Shown piece after piece: positions 1 through 13,883 of a stretch of 64,000 bases of DNA. Source of the stretch: an uncultured Paracoccaceae bacterium (lineage in GTDB: Bacteria; Pseudomonadota; Alphaproteobacteria; Rhodobacterales; Rhodobacteraceae); contig CANMQJ010000019.1 of NCBI GenBank assembly GCA_947500005.1, positions 39,610-103,609 on the forward strand, in the 5' to 3' direction. Each line of letters begins with the position of its first letter. Within the stretch, counting starts at the first letter, position 1. The position numbers and the translations under genes are program-made. The notes beneath the pieces were generated by a model. That model was not told the origin of the DNA. It was given only the letters and a program-made list of their open reading frames with translations, and searched no databases.

Positions 1-86
1 GCACAGTTTTCAGGAGTTTCAGCCATAGGATTCCAGAACCACTTGGGTATCGTCCGCAAGACAAAGGGTAAGAGGAGAAGTCAATC

Positions 87-812
87 ATGTCTACTTTCGT
101 ACTTGTGCACGGGGCTTGGCATACCGGCGAACTGTTTGAACCCGTGGCGCAGCCCATACGCGATGCCGGGCACGTCGTTCACTGCCCGACCATTGCCGGG
201 AACAACCCTGGTGACGCGCGCACAACGGGACTGGACGCGGCGATTTCATCCATCGTCGATTATATCGAGGCCGAAAATCTGAACGACATCATCCTGCTGG
301 GCCACAGCTATGGCGGCATGGTTATTACTGGTGTAGCAGACCGTATTCCGGGCAGGATACGACGGCTGATCTATTGGAACGCTTTCGTCCCCAATGACGG
401 CGAATGTCTCAATGACATGGTGCCACCCCACTACGTCGGGCTTTTCGACGCGATCAGTGCGGAAAGCCCCGACAACAGTGTCATGCTGCCATTCCCAATT
501 TGGCGCGAAGCCTTCATTAACGACGGGTCCGCAGAGCTTGCACAGTCAACTTACGACATGCTTAATGCCCACCCCTATGCGACATTCACAGACCCGATCA
601 AACTGTCTGCAAACCCGGCCGAAACGCAGATTGGGAAGTCCTACATCAATTGCACCGAAGATACGGCCTTGCCGCAGAGCTTCGGTTGGCACCCTCGCTT
701 GTCCGAAAAGCTGGGGTTATTCCGGCTTGTTCAGATTCCGGGCAGCCACGAAACTTGCTTCACCAATCCCGCCGCGTTAGCGGACGCAATAATGGTTGCC
801 GGGCGCGACTGA
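87..812 (+). CDS. alpha/beta hydrolase, plant-esterase (MES/HNL)-like
   Basis: A 241-residue soluble alpha/beta hydrolase with no signal peptide. The nucleophile elbow GHSYGG lies at residues 72-77 (Ser74). The probable acid is in NCTEDTALP (about Asp192) and the histidine is in PGSHETCF (about His221), so the triad looks complete. The N-terminal FVLVHGAWH forms the oxyanion strand. Spacing and the CTED and GSH-like motifs resemble the methylesterase/hydroxynitrile-lyase subgroup, usually 230-260 residues, which act on small esters or cyanohydrins; the actual substrate cannot be read from sequence. A purine-rich ribosome site (AGAGGAGA) precedes the ATG. It is a single gene with the IS91 remnant immediately downstream, so its 3' neighbourhood has been rearranged. 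Confidence 0.85.
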   Translation: MSTFVLVHGAWHTGELFEPVAQPIRDAGHVVHCPTIAGNNPGDARTTGLDAAISSIVDYIEAENLNDIILLGHSYGGMVITGVADRIPGRIRRLIYWNAFVPNDGECLNDMVPPHYVGLFDAISAESPDNSVMLPFPIWREAFINDGSAELAQSTYDMLNAHPYATFTDPIKLSANPAETQIGKSYINCTEDTALPQSFGWHPRLSEKLGLFRLVQIPGSHETCFTNPAALADAIMVAGRD

Positions 813-1172
813 TCTCAAGTGCCAAAGACCTGCGACCAAGGAAAAATCCTTGGCCGTTGGCATCAACGTATGGTTGGTTTGCCGGGGAGAAAGATAAACT
901 CGCTTGTCGGATTGCAACTCCGTTGGAGAGGCCAGGCGCTTTCCATGGGGAAAGTGGGCTGAGGTTTCCAGCGACGGTGGAGCGTGGCTGACGTCTCGAA
1001 AGATGTCGAGGGTCTCCAAGGGCGCCCTGATCTGTCCAGATGAAAATGTTCGGTCTCGGGTGGCGCATTTCCTCGGCGGTTTGCGTGCGGAACTCCGCAT
1101 GCGGCAAGTCTGAGCCGGTCCGGAACGGGCGAGAGAACCGGAGTGGTGTTTGTTGCAGTGAAGGGCGTTTCG
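813..1172. other. gene-free spacer, probably the distal end of the IS91 element
   Basis: About 360 bases between the hydrolase stop and the transposase stop. Reading frames here look like noise in all six phases. The part next to position 1173 is where the replication-origin end (oriIS) of an IS91-type element would lie. It contains the 10-bp self-complementary sequence CCGCATGCGG at 1095-1104. The decamer GTCCGGAACG at 1118-1127 recurs at 2801-2810 on the other side of the element. I see no promoter or RNA gene that I can support. Confidence 0.4.
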
Positions 1173-2720
<1,548 letters not shown>

Positions 2721-2737
2721 GGGAACCTCCTGTCTGT

Positions 2738-2757
2738 CGATTGAGAGGCCTCAATCG
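2738..2757. repeat. inverted repeat near the integrase-side end of the IS91 element
   Basis: A perfect 8-bp inverted repeat, CGATTGAG-AGGC-CTCAATCG, lies 18 bases upstream of the original integrase start. Rolling-circle IS91 elements carry a short palindrome at the terIS end, so this is a reasonable terminal hairpin. The exact element boundary is not defined. Confidence 0.45.
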
Positions 2758-2919
2758 TCAGGCAGATGCCCACATTCCCAAATGTACAGGGTGGCGATCA
2801 GTCCGGAACGCCAGCCACGGGCGCCAATGCCGCGCGAGCGGCTTCGTCCTTGGGCTCGATCCGGCCATCCATCTCGAGGTATCCCCAAAGCAAATGCGCC
2901 CCCTGATGATCCGACACGA

Positions 2920-2946
2920 AAAAACCGCCAGCATCACGCTGGCGGC
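2920..2946 (-). terminator. Rho-independent terminator of icd
   Basis: On the minus strand an 8-bp perfect stem (CCGCCAGC with GCTGGCGG) closes a 5-base loop and is followed by six T residues. It lies 50 bases after the icd stop and is in the correct orientation. Confidence 0.9.
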
Positions 2947-2996
2947 TCTTCTCTCCGCATCCGCCCCGCCAAGCGGCCGGGCGCGCTCTCAGCCCC

Positions 2997-5219
<2,223 letters not shown>

Positions 5220-5528
5220 GGTCCCTTACCTTTTTCGGCCTGTCTGGGGCGTGAGAGCGGTGGCGCGGACGCGCCACGGCGGGAAGACCGCCAAGGCCCT
5301 TCTCGCGGGGTCGGCGGTGGATGTGACGCGCCTCCCTTAGCCCACGCGCGCCGCCCGATCAATCGGATCGCCGCGCGCAAATTGTCCCAACGGCAGGGAA
5401 TCCCGCTGATCCGCCCTCTTCACCGTAACCGATGGGCGGCGGCCCGCAGCTTGCGCATTTTCGGGATTTCACCCGTCGCCCGCCGGGATATAACGATGCT
5501 CCCGACATCATCCGCGCAGGAGAGCCCA
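5220..5528. promoter_or_regulatory. divergent icd/tex intergenic region
   Basis: About 309 bases with no gene, which must carry promoters for icd (leftward) and tex (rightward). It contains a GC-rich inverted repeat with 8-bp arms, GTGGCGCG-GA-CGCGCCAC, at 5260-5277, 41 bases upstream of the icd start. No convincing -35/-10 pair could be assigned by eye. Confidence 0.4.
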
Positions 5529-7829
<2,301 letters not shown>

Positions 7830-7832
7830 CGC

Positions 7833-8681
7833 TCATATCTCGTAACTGTTCAGATCCTCTACGATCTCGGCGGGGCCGTGAAAATGCTCCGCCAGGTCGG
7901 CCGCGGCGCTTGCGTGACCTTCGGCACTGTCCATGTGGATGCGGAAATGGCTCAGCAACAGCCGTTTGACACCCGCATACTGAGCAGTTCGCGCGATATC
8001 GGCTGGCGTCGGCGAGAATGCGGCGATCGCCGGGTGGATGTTGTCGACGGACAGACGATAGCACCAGTGAACAAGCAAATCGGCGTCCTTTTGCAACGCA
8101 GTCAGGCTGTCGCAAAGTCCTGCGTCTCCAGAGTAGACAAAGGATTTACCGCCTGCTTCCACGCGAAACGCCATGCAGTCAAAGGCGGGCTGTGCGTGGG
8201 GCACTTCGCAGGAGGTCAATCGCCAACCGTCGCCCCCGAAGCTGAAGCCGGGCCGGATCTCGGTTACCTCTGGCGCTGGCCATTGGCGGGGCAGGGTTCC
8301 GCCCCGCGCGACCCAGACCTGCTGGCTGGGGGCAAGCTCTGTTCTGGCGACAAGGTCTGGCGACAGCACGCCGTCCGGGCCAAAAAGAAGCTCGGTTTGT
8401 CGCGCGATTGGCTTTGGTCCCCAGACCTTGAGCGGTGGCGCGCCCTCGTCCCACGCAGCGTGGACGAGGCGGGCATAGTCCATCATGTGGTCGCTGTGCA
8501 GATGGGTGAAGAAAAGATGCGTGATTTCCGAGGGCAGACGCCCGGAACGGAGCAAGTTGTCGAAGACGCCGCCGCCGCAATCGAACAGGATGCGATCGTC
8601 TCCGATTTCCAGAAGATAACCCGAGGACGCGCGGCGGACATACGCTTCGGGAGAGCCCGAGCCGAGAACCGCAAGTTTCAT
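7833..8681 (-). CDS. MBL-fold metallo-hydrolase, RNase Z / AtsA-type
   Basis: A 282-residue zinc metallo-beta-lactamase-fold hydrolase without signal peptide. It has the metal motif THLHSDHM (His60, His62, Asp64, His65), an early LGSGSPEAY loop, YSGDAGLC with the bridging Asp and a late LLLSHFRIH histidine. The LGSG start and overall layout are those of the RNase Z / arylsulfatase AtsA / phosphodiesterase branch. It overlaps the sulfatase gene by 4 nt (ATGA), so the two are translationally coupled. This context favours action on a sulfate or phosphate ester or a lactone product over tRNA processing. A GGAG site precedes the ATG. Confidence 0.85.
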   Translation of the reverse strand: MKLAVLGSGSPEAYVRRASSGYLLEIGDDRILFDCGGGVFDNLLRSGRLPSEITHLFFTHLHSDHMMDYARLVHAAWDEGAPPLKVWGPKPIARQTELLFGPDGVLSPDLVARTELAPSQQVWVARGGTLPRQWPAPEVTEIRPGFSFGGDGWRLTSCEVPHAQPAFDCMAFRVEAGGKSFVYSGDAGLCDSLTALQKDADLLVHWCYRLSVDNIHPAIAAFSPTPADIARTAQYAGVKRLLLSHFRIHMDSAEGHASAAADLAEHFHGPAEIVEDLNSYEI

Positions 8682-10111
8682 GTTTTCTCCAAGCTGGGCG
8701 GAGGGGTCGCGCCGGGCGCGCCAAGCGAAAGGGCAGCTTGACGCCCGCCATGCCGTTTGATCAGGGCCGCCTGATCAGTGAATGCCTGGGCGTCGACGGC
8801 TTCGGGGTCGATCCGGGCGCGCAGTGCGGCCTCCATCCGTGCAAGCGTTTCGGCGTATTCAGGGTCTGCGGCCAGATCTTTGGTTTCCTCCGGATCGCTG
8901 TCGAGATCGTATAGTTCGGGCTGGAACCCGACATAGTGATGGTATTTCCAGCGACCGATGCGAAGCATGAATGCCCCCGATACGGCCCCGGCGGCATGGT
9001 ATTCCGAAAAGACCGGGCGCTCCGGGTCCTCGCGGCGCGCCGCGATGGAATAAAGGCTTTCGGCATCCTCGGCCCCATTCAGGTCGACTTCGAAATGGGC
9101 GGCGATAGTGGCCGAAAGGTCGATCAGGCTTACTGGCGTGTCACAGGTTCCCGTATCTATGCCCGGTCCAGCCATAATGAGCGGCACAGCGGTGCTTTCC
9201 TGATAGAGGTTCGACTTGCCCCAAAGGCCGCGGACGCCGACGTTGTCGCCGTGATCCGAACTGTAGATCACGGTGGTAGTCTCCGACAGCCCGGTCTTTT
9301 CAAGCGCGCCGAGGATAAGGCCCAGATTGTGATCAAGCCATGTGCAAAGGCCGAAGTAGCTGGCCATTGCTGCCAATCGTTCCTCTTCGCTTTTGAAACT
9401 GGCCTCACTGTCCATGATGGCGTTCTGCTTTTCGACCCAGGGATGGCGTGGGTGACCGTCGCGTGGGTGGAGTTTCGCATCGGGCAACCGGTCGTGCGGG
9501 TAGAGGTCGTAAAACTCCTGCGGCACGACGAGCGGAAAGTGAGGCGCGACGAGGCCGACATAGAGACACCACGGGTGTTCGCTTTTGGCGTGATCGTGGA
9601 GCCATCGTACGGTTCGGCTGGTGACCGCAGTGTCGTAGTCGGTGTATTTGGAGTGACCCGGCCCGATGTAGTCGCCAAGCATCCGTGTAGTCCCGCCGAC
9701 ACGCTCATCCTCCCGGCGGATCGAGGCCCAGACCATTCCGACACCGCCGGCCACCATCATGGGGATATGTTCGACGTCGAAACCTGCCGGATCCTCCTCG
9801 GCGCGATAGTGAAGCTTGCCAATGGACTCGACCGGAACACCGCGCGATTGAAGGGCATGGCCCCAACCCGGGATCGACCCGTCATAGGGCATGGCGTTGT
9901 CCCACATCCGCGTCTGATGGACATAGCGACCCGTCGCGAAGCTCGCCCGCGCAGGCACGCAGATGGGGGAGGGTGTATAGGCGTTTGTGAAGCGCGTTCC
10001 GCGTGCCGCCAAAGCGTCCAGTTTCGGTGTCTGTACAAGGGGGTGCCCGGCGCAGCCCATTGCGCGAGACTGATGTTCGTCGGACAGGATCACAAGAAGG
10101 TTCGAGGTCAT
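8678..10111 (-). CDS. cysteine-type sulfatase (alkaline phosphatase superfamily)
   Basis: A 477-residue type I sulfatase. The formylglycine signature C-V-P-A-R followed by TG eleven residues from the Cys starts at Cys51. Metal ligands are visible in ILSDEH (about residues 9-13) and YSSDHGD. It lacks a signal peptide, so it should work in the cytoplasm on an imported substrate, and it needs formylglycine-generating activity encoded outside this window. Some members of this branch are phosphonate or phosphodiester hydrolases, which cannot be excluded. It overlaps marR upstream and the MBL hydrolase downstream by 4 nt each, so the three form one leftward operon. A GGAGG site precedes the ATG. 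Confidence 0.9.
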   Translation of the reverse strand: MTSNLLVILSDEHQSRAMGCAGHPLVQTPKLDALAARGTRFTNAYTPSPICVPARASFATGRYVHQTRMWDNAMPYDGSIPGWGHALQSRGVPVESIGKLHYRAEEDPAGFDVEHIPMMVAGGVGMVWASIRREDERVGGTTRMLGDYIGPGHSKYTDYDTAVTSRTVRWLHDHAKSEHPWCLYVGLVAPHFPLVVPQEFYDLYPHDRLPDAKLHPRDGHPRHPWVEKQNAIMDSEASFKSEEERLAAMASYFGLCTWLDHNLGLILGALEKTGLSETTTVIYSSDHGDNVGVRGLWGKSNLYQESTAVPLIMAGPGIDTGTCDTPVSLIDLSATIAAHFEVDLNGAEDAESLYSIAARREDPERPVFSEYHAAGAVSGAFMLRIGRWKYHHYVGFQPELYDLDSDPEETKDLAADPEYAETLARMEAALRARIDPEAVDAQAFTDQAALIKRHGGRQAALSLGAPGATPPPSLEKT

Positions 10112-10584
10112 CGTTGCGCCTCCAGATCTTCGATCGCACCTTCCAGCTTGTCGAAAGCGTCGTAGAGCATTGCCAACTCGCTGGCTGTCAGCGCGCTTTC
10201 GAGACGGTCCCGCCGCCGGTGCATCCAGGGTCGCGCCCGCTCGTAAAGATCAAAGCCCTTCTCTGTCATCCGCATCACATGAGATCTTCCGTCTGATTCG
10301 CTGATGGTGCTCGTCAGCAGCCCGTCCTCGACCATCCTCTTGAGCGTTCGGCTGATGAGGCCCTTGTCGAAGCCGGTCTGGCGGACGATCTCGGCCGGCG
10401 TGATTTCGCCATGCGCCTTCACCATGACGAACATGCGCCACTGATTGATCGAGATACCTGCCGATTCCTTAAGGATTCTGGCCGCTTGGGCGTTGAGTTT
10501 GGAACTCAGGCGCAGAAGGCGCAGCGTGATTAGGCGCTGCAGCGGCCTGTCGATTTCGACCTCTTTGGGCAGGGTGTTCGGCAT
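10108..10584 (-). CDS. MarR-family transcriptional regulator
   Basis: A 158-residue winged-helix regulator. The helix-turn-helix reads ITPAEIVRQTGFDKGLISRTLKRMVEDGLL, split over about residues 60-90, followed by the wing (SESDGRSHVMRMTEKG). MarR proteins act as dimers, usually repressing divergent or own genes until a small aromatic or related ligand binds. It is the first gene of the leftward operon and divergent from tctC. The 120-base gap holds two matching palindromes that are the obvious operators. The ligand is probably the substrate of the adjacent sulfatases and transporter, or a product of it (inference). Confidence 0.9.
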   Translation of the reverse strand: MPNTLPKEVEIDRPLQRLITLRLLRLSSKLNAQAARILKESAGISINQWRMFVMVKAHGEITPAEIVRQTGFDKGLISRTLKRMVEDGLLTSTISESDGRSHVMRMTEKGFDLYERARPWMHRRRDRLESALTASELAMLYDAFDKLEGAIEDLEAQR

Positions 10585-10623
10585 CGTGGTGGTCTCCGGT
10601 GTGGTTGGAGAAGACTGGCAGCC

Positions 10624-10661
10624 AAAAGTTGATTGGTCAACTTTTTAGTTGACGTATCAAC
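10624..10661. promoter_or_regulatory. twin palindromic operators for the MarR regulator
   Basis: Two inverted repeats with core GTTGA-N4-TCAAC lie in tandem. The first has 9-bp arms (AAAAGTTGA-TTGG-TCAACTTTT, 10624-10645). The second has 5-bp arms (GTTGA-CGTA-TCAAC, 10648-10661). Their centres are 20 bp apart, about two helical turns, so two dimers would sit on the same face. They lie between marR and tctC, where they could control both. Confidence 0.75.
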
Positions 10662-10704
10662 CTTTGGGTTCCATGCTCGTTCGAGAGCATTCAGGGAGGA
10701 TGAC

Positions 10705-11655
10705 ATGCAGCGTTTCGTCAAAGCAGGGATCACCGCGCTTGGTTTCGCGGTTCTGGCAACCGGCGCGATGGCCGCCGATTGGACGCCGCCGGGGCCAATA
10801 AAGTTGCTGATCGGTTTTCACGCTGGCGGGGGTGCCGATACCCAGGCCCGGCTGATCGCCGAAGAACTGGAACAGCGGCTGGGCTGGGAATTTGTACCCG
10901 AACAGGTGACAGGCAAGGGCGGGTTGAACCTTGCGAATGCGCTCAAGGACGCACCGGCGGATGGAACCACCATCGGAATGGCCGTGACCGAGACGCTGGG
11001 CTACAATATGGCCGCATCGCGGACGAACATGACGCCTGCTGATTTCACGGGTATTACGACCACCGCCGGTTTCCAGATGGGTATCGTCTCGCTTAGCTCG
11101 AAGGGCTGGAAGAGCTTTGACGAGGTCATAGCAGCCGCCAAGGACGGCGCCGAATTACGGTTCGGCGTGATGACCCCGAAACTGGCCGATCTTGCCTATC
11201 TGCTGAGCAAGGCGCAGGGGGTTGAGTTCAACATCGTCTCGGTCAAGGGCGGCAAGGCCGTGATGGATGGCGTGAACGCCGGCGATCTCGATCTCGGCTT
11301 CATGGCCGGTATCCAGGCGAAAGGCGTTGCCGCCGGAGATCTCGTCAACCTGGCCTCCGCCCTGTCGGAGCCCCTCGAGCAGACGCCCGAGGCCCCAACG
11401 CTGAAAGATCTTGGTGTCGATTACAACGCCGATGGCTACTTCGTCTTTATCGGCCCCGCGGGGATGCCCGAAGATGCGCGAAACGCCATGGCATCTGTCA
11501 TCGGTGATATCGTGAATGATCCCGAAACCAAGGCTGGGGGCTTGATCAAGAAAACCTTCGGCGGCGCCACGACGATCAGTGGCGAGGAACTGACGAAGAT
11601 GTTGGCCTCTGACTATGATTTGGCCGGGGGCCTGCTCGAAGCGGCATCCAAGTAA
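10705..11655 (+). CDS. tctC: tripartite tricarboxylate transporter substrate-binding protein
   Basis: A 316-residue periplasmic TctC/Bug-type solute-binding protein. A Sec signal peptide (MQRFVKAGITALGFAVLATG, AMA cleavage site near residue 23) is followed by the family pattern P-I-K-L-L-I-G-F-H-A-G-G-G-A-D-T-Q-A-R near residues 30-48 and a conserved GTTIGMAV stretch. The start was set at ATG 10705 because GGGAGGA precedes it by 4-5 bases; the frame stays open upstream to 10633 but only over the operator. It is the first gene of tctC-tctB-tctA-sulfatase. TctC captures the substrate, probably an anionic carboxylated or sulfated organic acid, for the TctAB membrane part. Confidence 0.93.
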   Translation: MQRFVKAGITALGFAVLATGAMAADWTPPGPIKLLIGFHAGGGADTQARLIAEELEQRLGWEFVPEQVTGKGGLNLANALKDAPADGTTIGMAVTETLGYNMAASRTNMTPADFTGITTTAGFQMGIVSLSSKGWKSFDEVIAAAKDGAELRFGVMTPKLADLAYLLSKAQGVEFNIVSVKGGKAVMDGVNAGDLDLGFMAGIQAKGVAAGDLVNLASALSEPLEQTPEAPTLKDLGVDYNADGYFVFIGPAGMPEDARNAMASVIGDIVNDPETKAGGLIKKTFGGATTISGEELTKMLASDYDLAGGLLEAASK

Positions 11656-11721
11656 ACATCGAAACGGCCGGGCCATCGTTCGAGATGCCCGGCCGTCCTG
11701 TATCCGGACGGAGTGAAGCCG

Positions 11722-12279
11722 ATGCCACGCCATTCAAAGGGGAACCTCATCCTCGGAATTTGTGTGCTTGGTTTCTCGGTGCTCCTGCTTGCGGTGTGGA
11801 TCCCGATGGACACAGATTCCGGGCTAATCCTGGAAGTGCGCCGCCAAGTCATCATAGGCGACGCCCTAGCCCCGACGGTTGCGTCATTGTTCCTTCTTGT
11901 CGGGGGTGCCTTGCTTGTTTCGGTTGAACGAAAGTCGATGGACCAACCAGGTCTTTCGGCGCGGGATATGGCATTTGTCGCAGGGCTCGTCGGGATAGTC
12001 GCCCTCAGCCTCGTGGTGATGCGTCACGCTGGACCGCTGGCCGTCGCCCTGTTCGCGGAGGAGACCGCGGAGTACCGATTGCTGCGGGGGACGGCACCCT
12101 GGAAATACATTGGGTACTTTCTTGGCGGAACCATGATGATCATCGGCATGGTCGCCTTGGTCGAAGGGCGCATCAGGCTTCGCATCCTCGTGATCGCGGC
12201 CTTTGCGGTGCTGGCGATGATCGTACTCTACGACCTGCCATTCGAGGACCTTCTCCTGCCGCCAAACGGGGATGTCTGA
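11722..12279 (+). CDS. tctB: tripartite tricarboxylate transporter small membrane subunit
   Basis: A 185-residue protein with four predicted membrane segments (about residues 7-25, 50-66, 77-95 and 130-175, the last region containing two), the size and topology of TctB. It pairs with TctA to form the proton- or sodium-driven permease. ATG 11722 follows a GGAG at good distance; an in-frame GTG at 11713 is possible. Its stop overlaps the tctA start by one base (TGATG). An unusually long polar loop (about residues 95-120) separates the second and third hydrophobic regions. Confidence 0.85.
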   Translation: MPRHSKGNLILGICVLGFSVLLLAVWIPMDTDSGLILEVRRQVIIGDALAPTVASLFLLVGGALLVSVERKSMDQPGLSARDMAFVAGLVGIVALSLVVMRHAGPLAVALFAEETAEYRLLRGTAPWKYIGYFLGGTMMIIGMVALVEGRIRLRILVIAAFAVLAMIVLYDLPFEDLLLPPNGDV

Positions 12280-13883
12280 TGGGCACTCTCGACTATATCT
12301 GGATGGGGATACTGGCGGTCTTCCAGGGCCCGGAGCTGTTCTCGGTCTTGGGTCTCCCGGTCTCGGTCACGCTCGTCATGATCCTCGCGGGCTTCCTGAC
12401 CGGCATCGCTGTGGGCGCGACACCGGGTCTGGCCGGACCAATCGCCATGGCGATCGCGTTGCCGATCCTGATTTCGATTTTCGGGTACACACCCGATGCG
12501 TTGCTGCCTGTCATGGGCTTCCTGATCGGCGTGATGAAGGGCGCGACGATAGGCGGGGCGGTCCCGGCTATACTGTTCAACACGCCCGGCACTCCGGATG
12601 CCTACATGACCACGCTGGACGGCTACCCGATGACACAGCGTGGCAAGGCAGGCAAAGCGCTGCGCGTAGCGCATTTCGCCTCGGCCTCCGGCGACACGTT
12701 TTCCGATATCGTCCTGATCGTTTGCGCGCCTTTCCTGGCACTTCTGGTCGAAGCCTACCTGGATCTTCCCGAGAAGACTGCGTTGCTTGTCCTGTCGCTC
12801 AGCTTCATCGCGGCGGTGATCGGCGGCTCTCCCGGCAAAGGGCTGATCTCGATCGGCCTGGGCCTTCTGGCCGTCTATATCGGGACGGGAGAAGACTTCT
12901 ATCCCCGACTGTCGCTGGGCACGCAGGAGCTCAGCAGGGGCTTTCCGATTTCGACGGCGGTTCTGGGCGTGCTGATCATCGGTGCCGTCCTGAAGGAATT
13001 GCAGGATCTCTGGCGGCAAAAGCGTACCATCGGCGACGTACCCGATTATCGCGAGAACGGGGATCAACGCCTGTACTGGGCCGATATTCGTCGATTGATG
13101 CCCTTTGTCGGGCGGTCCGCGTTGATCGGTACAGCCATTGGTGCCTTGCCGGGGATCGGGTCAACGCTTGCCGCGACACTTGGCTATACGGTTGGCCGCA
13201 GACGGTATGCCAAGGTCAAGCGTCCGGACGCTCCGGAATGGGGCGAAGGCGCAAGCGAAGGGATCGTCGCGACCGAGGCCGCGAACAGTTCGGTTTCGGG
13301 GGCGAACCTGATCCCGGTCCTCTCGCTCGGTATCCCCGGCAACGCCGCCGCAGTCTTCCTGATCCTTGCCGCCGAAAGCATTGGCGGGTTCAATCCCGGC
13401 CCATCAGTCTTTCGCTTTACCGAGGATGCGGTGAACCCGGAACTGGTCGTGGCCTTCGGCCTTTTTACCGCAATGATGATCGCCAACCTGATGAACTGGA
13501 CCATCGGCGGGCTCTTCATGCGGTCCATGGGCGTGATGATCCGCATTCCCAAGCATATCCTGCTGCCTTCGGTTCTGCTTCTGACGCTGACGGCTATCTA
13601 CGTGCAGGAGACCCGGATGGAAGCGATCTGGTTCGCAATGGGTTTTGGCGTTCTGGGGTACCTGATGCGCATGCTCGGAATCTCGCCCCTGCCGTTCGTG
13701 ATCGCCTTCATTCTCGGCGGGAAACTCGAGGAAAGCGCACGTCAGGCCTTCGCGGCAACCGGCGGTGATCCGTGGTTTCTATTCACCAGTCCGGTGGCCG
13801 CGCTTTTCATGGCGGCTTCGGTTGCCGTGATCGTTCTTACACAGCGCAAACCGGCACAAACACATCCAAGGGAGCGGACATGA
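12279..13883 (+). CDS. tctA: tripartite tricarboxylate transporter large permease
   Basis: A 534-residue integral membrane protein with about 12 hydrophobic segments. The family signatures are clear: GATPGLAGPIAMAIALPI near residue 47, the GGAVPAILFNTPGTPDA stretch near residue 92, and the internal repeat GALPGIGSTLAA and SLGIPGNAAAVFLI in the second half. TctA is the transport channel of the TTT system. It is coupled to tctB by a one-base overlap and to the second sulfatase by a 4-nt ATGA overlap, which ties uptake directly to that enzyme. Confidence 0.95.
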   Translation: MGTLDYIWMGILAVFQGPELFSVLGLPVSVTLVMILAGFLTGIAVGATPGLAGPIAMAIALPILISIFGYTPDALLPVMGFLIGVMKGATIGGAVPAILFNTPGTPDAYMTTLDGYPMTQRGKAGKALRVAHFASASGDTFSDIVLIVCAPFLALLVEAYLDLPEKTALLVLSLSFIAAVIGGSPGKGLISIGLGLLAVYIGTGEDFYPRLSLGTQELSRGFPISTAVLGVLIIGAVLKELQDLWRQKRTIGDVPDYRENGDQRLYWADIRRLMPFVGRSALIGTAIGALPGIGSTLAATLGYTVGRRRYAKVKRPDAPEWGEGASEGIVATEAANSSVSGANLIPVLSLGIPGNAAAVFLILAAESIGGFNPGPSVFRFTEDAVNPELVVAFGLFTAMMIANLMNWTIGGLFMRSMGVMIRIPKHILLPSVLLLTLTAIYVQETRMEAIWFAMGFGVLGYLMRMLGISPLPFVIAFILGGKLEESARQAFAATGGDPWFLFTSPVAALFMAASVAVIVLTQRKPAQTHPRERT

